A stretch of 7,471 nt of DNA. It comes from Candidatus Methanoplasma sp. (GTDB taxonomy: Archaea > Thermoplasmatota > Thermoplasmata > Methanomassiliicoccales > Methanomethylophilaceae). The position numbers and the translations under genes are program-made. Positions 1-6,274 of this stretch are shown here, piece after piece; the stretch's first letter is position 1, and every line of letters starts with the position of its first letter. The stretch is from assembly GCA_031274665.1 (NCBI GenBank), contig JAISPV010000044.1:1-7471 (forward strand), read 5' to 3'. The notes under the pieces are model-generated. The model had not been told where the DNA came from and made no database searches. It saw nothing but the letters and a program-made list of their open reading frames with translations.

Positions 1-37
1 GAGTGATTCGATCTAAGATGGTCAGCGGGGTATGCGG

Positions 38-664
38 ATGGGACTTTTCGGATCAGTACTGGGACGCAGGAACAAAGACACGGCACTAAAGGCCGTTCAG
101 TCGGAGACCGACGAAATGAAATTGGCGGAGATCGCTAAGACCGCACGGTACCCCGATGTGCGCAGGGCCGCGGTAGAGCGACTGACAGACGAGTCGGTCC
201 TCAAAGATGTTGCAAAGAATGACGAGTATCCCCGTGTGCGCTGGGCCGCGGTAGAGAGGCTGAAAGACGAGTCGGTCCTCAAAGATGTTGCAATAAATGA
301 CGGTTTCTCCGGTGTCCGCCGGGCCGCAGCGGAGAAACTGGCCGACGAATCCTTCCTGGGGGACATCGCGAAGAATGACACCGACTGTGCAGTACGCTTG
401 ACGGCGGTAAAGAGGCTGGCTGACGAGTCCGTCATTGCCGATGTTGCGAAGAACGGCAAATGCCCGGATGTGCGCTTTGCCGCAGTAGGAAAACTCTCCG
501 ACGAATCCGCCCTTGGATACATCGCAAAGAACGACGACTTTTCCCGTGTGCGCCTGGCCGCCGTAAAAAAGATCACCGACGAGTCCATCCTTGCCGATAT
601 TGCAGAGAACGATATCCATCCCGAGGTTCGCCGGGCGGCGGCGAACCTGCGCGGGCGGGACTGA
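38..664 (+). CDS. HEAT/LRV-like tandem repeat protein, seven 26-residue units
   Basis: Apart from about 23 N-terminal residues the protein is seven back-to-back 26-residue units (residues 24-208 from this start). The consensus is roughly DES-hL-DhAKND--P-VR-AAV-+L, where h is hydrophobic and + basic. This two-helix pattern, with VR(R)AA in the second helix, is typical of short HEAT or leucine-rich-variant solenoids, which usually bind proteins. No catalytic motif, signal peptide or membrane segment is visible. The LRV family's N-terminal iron-sulfur cysteine cluster is absent; the only cysteines sit inside units 4 and 5. ATG 38 is preferred because GGGGT at 27-31 is six bases upstream; ATG 32 is in frame but too close to it and would add two residues. 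The gene lies 81 bases before the preferred priL start on the same strand. The partner is unknown. The reading frame is secure; the biological role is not. Confidence 0.85.
   Translation: MGLFGSVLGRRNKDTALKAVQSETDEMKLAEIAKTARYPDVRRAAVERLTDESVLKDVAKNDEYPRVRWAAVERLKDESVLKDVAINDGFSGVRRAAAEKLADESFLGDIAKNDTDCAVRLTAVKRLADESVIADVAKNGKCPDVRFAAVGKLSDESALGYIAKNDDFSRVRLAAVKKITDESILADIAENDIHPEVRRAAANLRGRD
107..652 (+). repeat. Seven in-frame 78-bp tandem repeats
   Basis: The units encoding the 26-residue repeats begin near 107, 185, 263, 341, 419, 497 and 575. Units 2 and 3 are nearly identical in DNA: the stretch starting at 188 recurs at 266, exactly 78 bases later, with only two mismatches over about 37 bases. 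The preceding part of the unit is also similar, so this pair looks like a recent duplication. The other units share protein consensus but have diverged in DNA. The repetition also keeps long antisense frames open, which I take as a by-product. Confidence 0.8.
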
Positions 665-714
665 CCGCATCTCGAACGGAAACGCCTGAATCGAACGGAG
701 ACCGTGGAGCAAAA

Positions 715-742
715 CCTAAATTACGTCAACCGCATAGGAAGG
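715..742 (+). promoter_or_regulatory. TATA-like box and purine-rich site before priL
   Basis: CCTAAATTA at 715-723 follows an A-run (711-714) that could serve as a BRE. Its centre is about 27 bases from ATG 746, the spacing expected between an archaeal TATA box and the transcription start of a leaderless message. AGGAAGG at 736-742 is a purine-rich Shine-Dalgarno-like string, but it sits only three bases from the ATG. Both signals fit a start at 746 better than one at GTG 704. Single-sequence evidence only. Confidence 0.3.
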
Positions 743-745
743 CGC

Positions 746-1777
746 ATGGACTCTCACCAGGCTGCGCGGTACCCCTTCCTCAAAGGATCCGTCTCATACG
801 CCGAAGAGAACTCCGCGGACATAGAGTCGCTTGTCCGCTTGCCTTCCTACGAAAAAGCCAGAAAAAGAGGGTTAGAACGTGTGCTCAGCGCGATATCCCA
901 GCATTTGGTAAGCGACGTCCCCCTGCTTCAGGAATACGACAGGCTGATGGAGGTCCTTTCGTACCCATACGCGAGGATGATCGTCTCCTGCGTGAACGAC
1001 CGGTTCCTTACAAAAAGATACGCCCTTGCCGAGGCGTCGAGGATGAACGACCTCCTGTCGAACGACCGCGGTTCGGAGACCATGGTGGCAGAGGAGCTTG
1101 AGGTAGGGTCCGCCATCGACCCGGAAGGCCTGGTGAGCATGCATTTCAGCGATTATCTGAGATTCTCCCACATGATGAAGGCTGTGGAGTGGAAACTCAT
1201 AAACACCGATCTGCGGGGAGGATTCGTGCACCTTGACCCTGATAAATTCGACAGGCTTCTGCAGAACGCGCTTCAGGAACGGATAGAATCGGAACTGCCG
1301 TTGAACGTGCCCGACCAGTTCAGGAAAGCGATGAGGAACGATATCGACCACGTCATCGTCGTGCTTTCTGACACAAAGATGAAACTGAGTCCGACTGGCG
1401 GGAAAGGTGTGAATATGGATTATCTCCCTCCCTGCATAAAGGCGATCCTGGCAAGCGCGCAGAACGGGGTCAATCTTCCGCACAGCGCAAGATTCGCGCT
1501 CGTCACGTATCTCAACGCGCTCGGCCTGACCTATGAGGAGATAATAGGTCTTTTTGCACAATCGCCCGATTTTGACGAATCCAAGTCAAGCTACCAGATC
1601 AAACACATAACCGGTGAGGAAAGGGGCAGAGAAGGTTATACTCCTCCCGAATGCGCAACAATGAGAACGAACGGGATCTGTTTCGATCCTGACGGCCTTT
1701 GCGCAAAGATCAATCATCCCCTTTCATACTACAAAATAAAATCCGGGAACACGCAGAAGAAAGAAGAGAATGCATGA
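746..1777 (+). CDS. priL: DNA primase large subunit PriL (4Fe-4S)
   Basis: This is the regulatory subunit of the archaeal/eukaryotic-type primase. With the catalytic subunit PriS it makes RNA primers for replication, and its C-terminal iron-sulfur domain is needed for initiation. The N-terminus carries the ARYPFLK motif usual near the start of archaeal PriL. The C-terminal domain has the expected four cluster cysteines: C230 in PPCIKAIL, then C303 (PPECATM), C312 (NGIC) and C319 (GLCAKI). The family signature HPLSYY follows at the end. The length of 343 residues is normal. I chose ATG 746 over GTG 704, which would add 14 residues, because the conserved region begins immediately after 746 and a TATA-like box and purine-rich site lie at suitable places. 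No priS is in the window. The gene may have its own promoter or follow the repeat-protein gene. It ends one base from the opposing gene's stop. Confidence 0.93.
   Translation: MDSHQAARYPFLKGSVSYAEENSADIESLVRLPSYEKARKRGLERVLSAISQHLVSDVPLLQEYDRLMEVLSYPYARMIVSCVNDRFLTKRYALAEASRMNDLLSNDRGSETMVAEELEVGSAIDPEGLVSMHFSDYLRFSHMMKAVEWKLINTDLRGGFVHLDPDKFDRLLQNALQERIESELPLNVPDQFRKAMRNDIDHVIVVLSDTKMKLSPTGGKGVNMDYLPPCIKAILASAQNGVNLPHSARFALVTYLNALGLTYEEIIGLFAQSPDFDESKSSYQIKHITGEERGREGYTPPECATMRTNGICFDPDGLCAKINHPLSYYKIKSGNTQKKEENA
1732..1770 (-). terminator. Possible T-rich terminator of the - strand cluster
   Basis: Read on the - strand just past the phosphatidyltransferase stop, there is a pyrimidine run of 14 bases (1770-1757). 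It is followed by TTTTATTTTG (1741-1732). Archaeal RNA polymerase terminates at T-rich tracts without needing a hairpin, so this is the best candidate for the cluster's 3' end. It lies inside the last codons of priL on the other strand. No stem-loop was seen. Confidence 0.3.
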
Positions 1778-1778
1778 A

Positions 1779-2417
1779 TCAGCCTTTCTTGGAGAGGTTC
1801 TTCCATGTGATGATGCCTCTCTGAACTGCGGTGAGGTTGCCGACGACGGCAAACCATATCATCATCACTTCCAGCCACGATACCGAATACTCTGCAACTA
1901 CGATGTACGGATATCCCAGAACGATCATGATGAACTGTATTATCGGGAACAGGGTGCTCAGCACCACCCGGTCCGCTCTCCCGAGCAGCCCGGCATACAG
2001 ACGGGGGGCGCCTATCGCCTGGGCCTGCGTCCCCATGTATGACGTCAAAAGGACGCCGACAAGCGCCAGCATCCCTATGTACGGGTTGCACCACGCACTC
2101 ACCGCGACGCCGCCTATCATGAAGACATCCGCATACCTGTCGAAGACATGGTCGAGGTAATCTCCTTTGACTGACGCTTTCCCCGCGATCTTTGCGACCT
2201 TTCCGTCCAAAGCATCGAAGTAGCCGGATGCCAACACCACGACCGCCCCCGCCAAGAGCAGATAGTGGTACTCGAAGCTGAAATACAGCAGCACGCCGGA
2301 AAGGAATGCGAGAATGAGGCCTATCCAGGATATGGTGTTGGGGTTGACGTAGATCAATCTTTTTGCGACCGGGGTCAAAGCAAAGTCCGCTTTCCCTCTC
2401 TGCCCGTCTAGAACCAT
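1779..2417 (-). CDS. CDP-alcohol phosphatidyltransferase, likely archaetidylinositol-phosphate synthase type
   Basis: This is an integral membrane enzyme that joins a CDP-linked lipid (CDP-archaeol in archaea) to an alcohol and releases CMP. The family motif D-x2-D-G-x2-A-x9-G-x3-D-x3-D is complete at residues 68-93 (D68, D71, G72, A75, G85, D89, D93), with YLDHVFDRYAD around its end. These aspartates bind the metals and the CDP group. The usual Arg after A75 is Lys (K76). About six hydrophobic segments follow the family layout, with the motif at the cytoplasmic end of the second. The length is 212 residues. ATG 2417 is preferred over TTG 2438: it starts the typical M-x-L-D-x2-R opening and has GGGAG at 2432-2428 with a ten-base spacer. 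The start overlaps the adenylate kinase stop by ten bases, suggesting coupled translation. The inositol-phosphate substrate is a guess from archaeal relatives; serine, glycerol or another alcohol is possible. Confidence 0.85.
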   Translation of the reverse strand: MVLDGQRGKADFALTPVAKRLIYVNPNTISWIGLILAFLSGVLLYFSFEYHYLLLAGAVVVLASGYFDALDGKVAKIAGKASVKGDYLDHVFDRYADVFMIGGVAVSAWCNPYIGMLALVGVLLTSYMGTQAQAIGAPRLYAGLLGRADRVVLSTLFPIIQFIMIVLGYPYIVVAEYSVSWLEVMMIWFAVVGNLTAVQRGIITWKNLSKKG

Positions 2418-2935
2418 TTCTCCAATTCTCCCGTCCAATCGACATTACCAGGTCCGTATTTATCGATATTCCCTTTGATGAAGTCCTCGGCCATATCCGC
2501 CATATCTTTAATGCTGTCCTCGGATGAATCCAGTTCACATAAAGGCACGCCTGCTTCTGCCGACTCGCACAGTATCACATCCAGGATCTCTGCCTGGACG
2601 TTCTCTCTTACTTTGTTCTCAGAATATCCGCGCTCAGTCAGCCTTTCCGCCAGGATGTCCGGGCGGCACCTAAGCACGATCACCATATCGCATTCCACGC
2701 AGTGGGATATGTGCCCTTCGATGATCATGATCTCATCGGTCCTGTATTCCTCCAACGAAAGGTCCAGAGCGTCCGTGTCCACGCAGTACGTGTCCCTTGC
2801 CTCGTCCCTTTCATCAAGCAACCCGTTGTCCCTGACGTGCCGATCGATATCGAGTACGGCATAACCCCTCGATCTGAGCTCTTCGGCGAGAAGCGTCTTC
2901 CCGGTACCGGGCGTGCCGGTCAATGAGATCAACAT
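2408..2935 (-). CDS. AK6/Fap7-family adenylate kinase
   Basis: This is a small P-loop kinase of 175 residues. The Walker A loop GTPGTGKT spans residues 7-14. Further AK6 signatures are EGHxSH at 73-78, VIVLRxxP near 85-92, and RGYSxxKxxENxxAEI at 102-117, with a VDW near the C-terminus. Family members convert ATP + AMP to 2 ADP, and in eukaryotes and archaea also act in small-subunit ribosome assembly with uS11. Some databases call the family putative adenylate kinase or NMP kinase. I chose ATG 2935 over GTG 2977 because the longer form adds 14 residues ahead of the beta strand that should begin the fold. ATG 2935 overlaps the PfkB stop (TGA at 2931-2929) by seven bases, and this gene's own stop lies inside the next gene's start, so three consecutive genes are interlocked. 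The stop is TAG, the only amber stop among the complete genes here. Confidence 0.9.
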   Translation of the reverse strand: MLISLTGTPGTGKTLLAEELRSRGYAVLDIDRHVRDNGLLDERDEARDTYCVDTDALDLSLEEYRTDEIMIIEGHISHCVECDMVIVLRCRPDILAERLTERGYSENKVRENVQAEILDVILCESAEAGVPLCELDSSEDSIKDMADMAEDFIKGNIDKYGPGNVDWTGELEKWF

Positions 2936-3855
2936 CTTATCAGATACCTGTCGGCACGTTCCAGCACCTCTTCCCATCTGGGTATGTTGGTCAAAGCGCC
3001 TACCTTTTCAACGACGAAGGATGCCGTTGCCGATGCCAGGATCAAAGATCCATGGACGCTGTACCCGTTGTACAGGCCGCAGTAGAACCCGGCGCGGTAA
3101 GCGTCCCCCGCCCCGGTGGCATCCTTGATCGCCTTTCCTTTGATCGCCGGGATCTGCATCCTTTCCCCGTCTATCTTGGCGGTACTCCCTCTCTCGCCTT
3201 CTGTGCAGACGACGAGGTCCTTCTCGATCTCCAGGACATTCTCTATTCCGAGGTATCTTTCGATCACCCTTGCCTCATAGTTGTTGCAGAAAAGCGCATC
3301 GGAGAAACTCAGCGCTTTCTGTATACTCCCCTTGTCCCACATCTTGTATACCTCTTGAGCGGGGTCCAAAGCTATCTTCGGATCGAAGCCTCTTATCGCT
3401 TTCATTGCCGAAATGTAATAATCCGGCTCCCCCGTGCAGAAGTGTACGTACGGCGATGATGAAGCATTCTTCGTGAGCATGATATTCAGGTTGCTGGCAC
3501 TTCCTTGCGGGCCTTGGTTGAAAATGACCCTTTGCCTCATTTCAGCGTCGTTCACAACGATCGCCTGCGATGATTCGCAACCCCCGATCCGGAGCATTTC
3601 GTCCATTATCAATCCGGACCCTCTCATCTCGTCCTCATATCTGACGGGAAAATCTTCGCCGACGAAAGCACATATCGCCGTCGGAACGCCGAGTTTCGCC
3701 GCCGCCATGGCAATGTTCGTCCCGGTCCCTCCTAGCGTAGTGCTCTTCGACAGCACGTCAACGGTCTCGTTTATCTCCGGGAATCTGTTGACGGAGATTA
3801 TCTGATCGATCGTCACGTGACCATAAACTGACAGGAAGGGTCTTCCATCGGCCAT
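2929..3855 (-). CDS. PfkB (ribokinase) family kinase, probably a nucleoside kinase
   Basis: This 308-residue protein has the full ribokinase-family architecture. D17 is the N-terminal substrate-binding aspartate, the GGTGTN signature is at 42-47, and the C-terminal DATGAGD (245-251) contains the catalytic base D251 and the anion hole. From memory it resembles the Methanocaldococcus jannaschii nucleoside kinase MJ0406, especially in HxxTGxP, the DPxQ segment, and the C-terminal ATASFVVE...TNxPxW region. That enzyme phosphorylates inosine, guanosine and cytidine. A sugar kinase role cannot be excluded from sequence alone. ATG 3855 is chosen because the fold begins directly after it; the open frame upstream to 4134 runs antisense-free through the glycosyltransferase gene in another frame and has no family similarity. 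There is no clear Shine-Dalgarno site. A 32-base gap, the largest in the cluster, separates it from the glycosyltransferase gene and contains a TATA-like string. Its 3' end overlaps the adenylate kinase start. Confidence 0.88.
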   Translation of the reverse strand: MADGRPFLSVYGHVTIDQIISVNRFPEINETVDVLSKSTTLGGTGTNIAMAAAKLGVPTAICAFVGEDFPVRYEDEMRGSGLIMDEMLRIGGCESSQAIVVNDAEMRQRVIFNQGPQGSASNLNIMLTKNASSSPYVHFCTGEPDYYISAMKAIRGFDPKIALDPAQEVYKMWDKGSIQKALSFSDALFCNNYEARVIERYLGIENVLEIEKDLVVCTEGERGSTAKIDGERMQIPAIKGKAIKDATGAGDAYRAGFYCGLYNGYSVHGSLILASATASFVVEKVGALTNIPRWEEVLERADRYLIRC

Positions 3856-3875
3856 AGGACAAGTAGCATTTGCTG

Positions 3876-3883
3876 TTATTAAT
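3876..3883 (-). promoter_or_regulatory. TATA-like box before the PfkB kinase gene
   Basis: ATTAATAA on the - strand is centred about 24-25 bases upstream of ATG 3855. It lies in the only gap of more than 10 bases inside the cluster. The ATG has no evident ribosome binding site. Together these fit an internal promoter giving a leaderless message for the kinase, adenylate kinase and phosphatidyltransferase genes. Weak evidence from one sequence. Confidence 0.25.
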
Positions 3884-3887
3884 GACT

Positions 3888-5027
3888 TTATGATGTCTTC
3901 CCATTGTTGATGACGTCCTCGTACAACGACATCATCTTCTTTCCCACCGCTTCCATAGAATACGATTCGGCGGTCCTCCTTGCATTGGCTGACAGATCGT
4001 TCTTTCTTTCCAGGCATTTCATTATCGCTTCCGCGCATTCTTCCGGCGTATCTTTGAAAAAGTATCCGTTCACACCTTCTTCCACAACATCCAGGAACGC
4101 TCTTCCGTCGGAACATGCGGCTGGAAGGCCGCATGCCATTGCTTCCGCGATCGTTAATCCCTGAGTCTCGAATCTTGATGCCGATACTACCACATCTGCC
4201 GCGGTGTAGTAAAGGGCGAGTTCGTCATCCGGAACGAACCCCGTGAATATAACGCGGTCTTCCAGACCCTCGCTCTTCGCCAGGTCCTTCATTTCCTGGA
4301 ACGCCGGACCTTTTCCCACTATCATTAATTTGATGTTGCCCGGAAGATATTTCACTGATCTTATCGGGACCCCGATATTTTTTTCGTATGATACTCTTCC
4401 TACGTGTATGACCACTTTCTCGTCGGTAAGGCCATGCTTCTTCTTTATCTCCGATGCGTCGAGCCCGGTCCTGAATCTGCTCACGTCGATGCCGACCGGT
4501 ATCACCGCGGTGCGCTTCGTACGGACGTTGTTCTCCTCGAATTCCGTGATCGTCGCAGGGGTCAGTGCGATCACGCAGCTCGGCCGCTTCAGGAAGTTCC
4601 TTATGTATATCCATGCGAGCTTTGACAGAATGTGTGTGGGAATAGGGACCGGAGAATAGAATTCAAGCGTGTCCACGACATTCGTGCAATATGTCGCAAC
4701 CGCAGGAACGCCCGTGGACCTCGAGACGATCAGCCCCTTCAACGCCATGAACGCCACGCCGTGGATGTGTATGATATCCACGTTCAGCGATTCGATCAGC
4801 TCTCTCTTCCCGGAAGGAAATACCGGAAGGAAATAATCGGGATATTTTCTGAATTTCTTTGCAGGAAAGTAATGGACCCCGGGCTCCCTTTGACCCTCTC
4901 CGGGATCCGGAGCGATGATGAATACGGTATGACCCAGATCCCTCAGGGATCTGCTGAGCGTCATCACTGCCGTTACTACACCGTCCCTGGTAGGGAGATA
5001 ACTGTCGGTCATTATCGCTATTCTCAT
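3888..5027 (-). CDS. GT4-family glycosyltransferase (GT-B fold)
   Basis: This is a 379-residue retaining glycosyltransferase. The N-terminal Rossmann domain opens with MRIAIMTDSYLP and a glycine-bearing loop RDGV at 14-17, where the acceptor and donor meet. The C-terminal donor domain carries HVGRVSYEKN at 208-217, with R211 and K216 as expected phosphate contacts. The E-x7-E motif is E287 (in SRFETQG) and E295 (in IAEAMACG). No full membrane helix is seen; like many lipid glycosyltransferases it would be peripheral to the cytoplasmic membrane. The opening resembles bacterial and archaeal glycolipid glycosyltransferases, so a lipid acceptor is plausible, but neither donor sugar nor acceptor can be read from the sequence. 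ATG 5027 is preferred over GTG 5054, which would start inside ahcY. It is eight bases past the ahcY stop, with AAGGGAT just upstream. A phosphatidyltransferase three genes downstream may supply its acceptor. Confidence 0.9.
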   Translation of the reverse strand: MRIAIMTDSYLPTRDGVVTAVMTLSRSLRDLGHTVFIIAPDPGEGQREPGVHYFPAKKFRKYPDYFLPVFPSGKRELIESLNVDIIHIHGVAFMALKGLIVSRSTGVPAVATYCTNVVDTLEFYSPVPIPTHILSKLAWIYIRNFLKRPSCVIALTPATITEFEENNVRTKRTAVIPVGIDVSRFRTGLDASEIKKKHGLTDEKVVIHVGRVSYEKNIGVPIRSVKYLPGNIKLMIVGKGPAFQEMKDLAKSEGLEDRVIFTGFVPDDELALYYTAADVVVSASRFETQGLTIAEAMACGLPAACSDGRAFLDVVEEGVNGYFFKDTPEECAEAIMKCLERKNDLSANARRTAESYSMEAVGKKMMSLYEDVINNGKTS

Positions 5028-5035
5028 TCGATCCC

Positions 5036-6274
5036 TTACGTTCCCTCTTCCCATCCGGTCATGTATCTCTTCTGGTCGTCCGTGAGGGAATCGATCGTTA
5101 TGCCCATCGAGCGCAGTTTGATCGCCGCTATCTCAAGGTCAATGGTATCCGGGACGACGTAGACCTTGTTCTCCATCTTCGAACTGTTCTTGAGCAGATA
5201 TTCCATGCCCAGCGCCTGGGTGGCGAAGCTTGTGTCCATTATCTCCACCGGATGTCCTTGGCCTGCGGCAAGGTTCATCAGCCTGCCTTCTGCGATCAGG
5301 TACAGTTTCCTTCCGTCCTTGGTCCTGTACTCGTCGATGAAATCCCTTACTTTGTTCACCGAAACGGAGATCCTCTCCAGATCGTTCTTGTTTATCTCAT
5401 TGTCAAAGTGGCCGGCGTTGCCCATTACGCAGCCGCTTTTCATTGCCGAGAAGTGTTCTTCTCTGAGGATGTCCCTGCAGCCGGTGACCGTCATGACGAT
5501 GTCCGCCTCCTTCACGGCATCGGCCATCCTCATCACCTCGAACCCGTCCATCCTGGCCTCTATCGCTTTGATCGGGTCCACTTCGCAGACGATCACTGAC
5601 GCGCCGAGGCCTTTGGCCCTCATTGCCACCCCTTTTCCGCACCAGCCGTAACCGGCGACCACCAGGCGTTTGCCTGCGACAACGAGGTTCGTTGCGTTCA
5701 TCCAACCGTCGAATGCCGACTGACCGGTCCCGTATCTGTTGTCGAAAAGGAACTTCATCTTCGCGTCGTTGACCGAAACGACCGGGAACTCCAGTTTACC
5801 CTCCGCCGCCATCGACCTCAGTCTTACGACGCCGGTGGTGGTCTCTTCGTTGGCTCCTTTCACATTGCCGATGGAGTCCCTGCGGGAAGTGTGCACCATG
5901 GCAATGAGGTCCGCGCCGTCATCTATGATCAGGTCGGGTCTGAGGTCCAGGACCTTGTTCAGGTTCGAGTAGTATTCTTCCTGGGTCTCTCCTTTTTTCG
6001 CGTGTACGTCCAGCCCGTATTCCTCTCTGAGCGCCAGAGATACCGAGTCGTCGGTCGAGAGGGGGTTGCAGCTGGCCAACCGTATCTCCGCGCCTCCGTT
6101 CGCCAGCGTTATCGCCAGCACTCCGGTCTTGGCCTCTGTGTGCAGCGCCATCCCGATCCTCACACCGTCGAAAGGCCTTTCCTTACGGAACCTTTGATCT
6201 ATCTCTTTCATCACCGGCATGTGCTCGCATGCCCACTTCAGCCTTAAACTGCCTTTTTTCAGAAGTTCGTCCAT
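5036..6274 (-). CDS. ahcY: Adenosylhomocysteinase (S-adenosyl- or S-inosyl-homocysteine hydrolase)
   Basis: This NAD-dependent enzyme hydrolyses S-adenosylhomocysteine, the product of SAM methylation, to homocysteine and adenosine. It is 412 residues long, the short archaeal/Thermotoga form without the C-terminal extension of eukaryotic enzymes. Visible active-site elements are H45, the DDG at 118-120, EETTTG at 143-148, K174, D178-N179 and H289. The NAD-binding GYGWCGKG is at 208-215. AEGRLMNLAAGQGHP at 328-342 includes H341. The purine-side motif is HTEAKT at 45-50 (H-x-E-x-K), unlike the H-x-T-x-Q/E of most bacteria and eukaryotes. M. jannaschii's enzyme of this family prefers S-inosylhomocysteine, so the substrate here is open. 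ATG 6274 directly follows the upstream gene's TAA with no gap, and GGGAG at 6289-6285 has a ten-base spacer. The spacing and wording closely match the site before the phosphatidyltransferase gene. Confidence 0.95.
   Translation of the reverse strand: MDELLKKGSLRLKWACEHMPVMKEIDQRFRKERPFDGVRIGMALHTEAKTGVLAITLANGGAEIRLASCNPLSTDDSVSLALREEYGLDVHAKKGETQEEYYSNLNKVLDLRPDLIIDDGADLIAMVHTSRRDSIGNVKGANEETTTGVVRLRSMAAEGKLEFPVVSVNDAKMKFLFDNRYGTGQSAFDGWMNATNLVVAGKRLVVAGYGWCGKGVAMRAKGLGASVIVCEVDPIKAIEARMDGFEVMRMADAVKEADIVMTVTGCRDILREEHFSAMKSGCVMGNAGHFDNEINKNDLERISVSVNKVRDFIDEYRTKDGRKLYLIAEGRLMNLAAGQGHPVEIMDTSFATQALGMEYLLKNSSKMENKVYVVPDTIDLEIAAIKLRSMGITIDSLTDDQKRYMTGWEEGT

Noticed and set aside
1..31. End of an upstream gene or promoter before the repeat-protein gene
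   Set aside because: A TGA at 4-6 and a TAA at 14-16 could end an upstream frame, but 31 bases are too few to show a coding region, and no AT-rich box is present.
38..664. Iron-sulfur LRV protein
   Set aside because: That family has an N-terminal cysteine cluster for a 4Fe-4S centre; here there are no cysteines before the repeats, and only two inside them.
86..712. Long open frames on the - strand opposite the repeat-protein gene (about 208 and 163 codons)
   Set aside because: They mirror the 78-base repeat of the + strand gene, so a stop-free unit stays stop-free when copied. Their translations match no family I know, and the + strand reading has clear HEAT-like periodicity.
872..1561. 229-codon open frame antisense to priL
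   Set aside because: It lies wholly within a conserved PriL coding region, has no recognisable domain, and is explained by codon composition of the + strand gene.
1782..2538. 269-codon - strand frame spanning the adenylate kinase and phosphatidyltransferase genes
   Set aside because: It is an out-of-frame shadow of two genes with complete family motifs in their own frames.
3856..4134. 93-residue N-terminal extension of the PfkB kinase frame
   Set aside because: It overlaps the well-supported 3' end of the glycosyltransferase gene, looks like low-meaning sequence, and the ribokinase fold begins right after ATG 3855.
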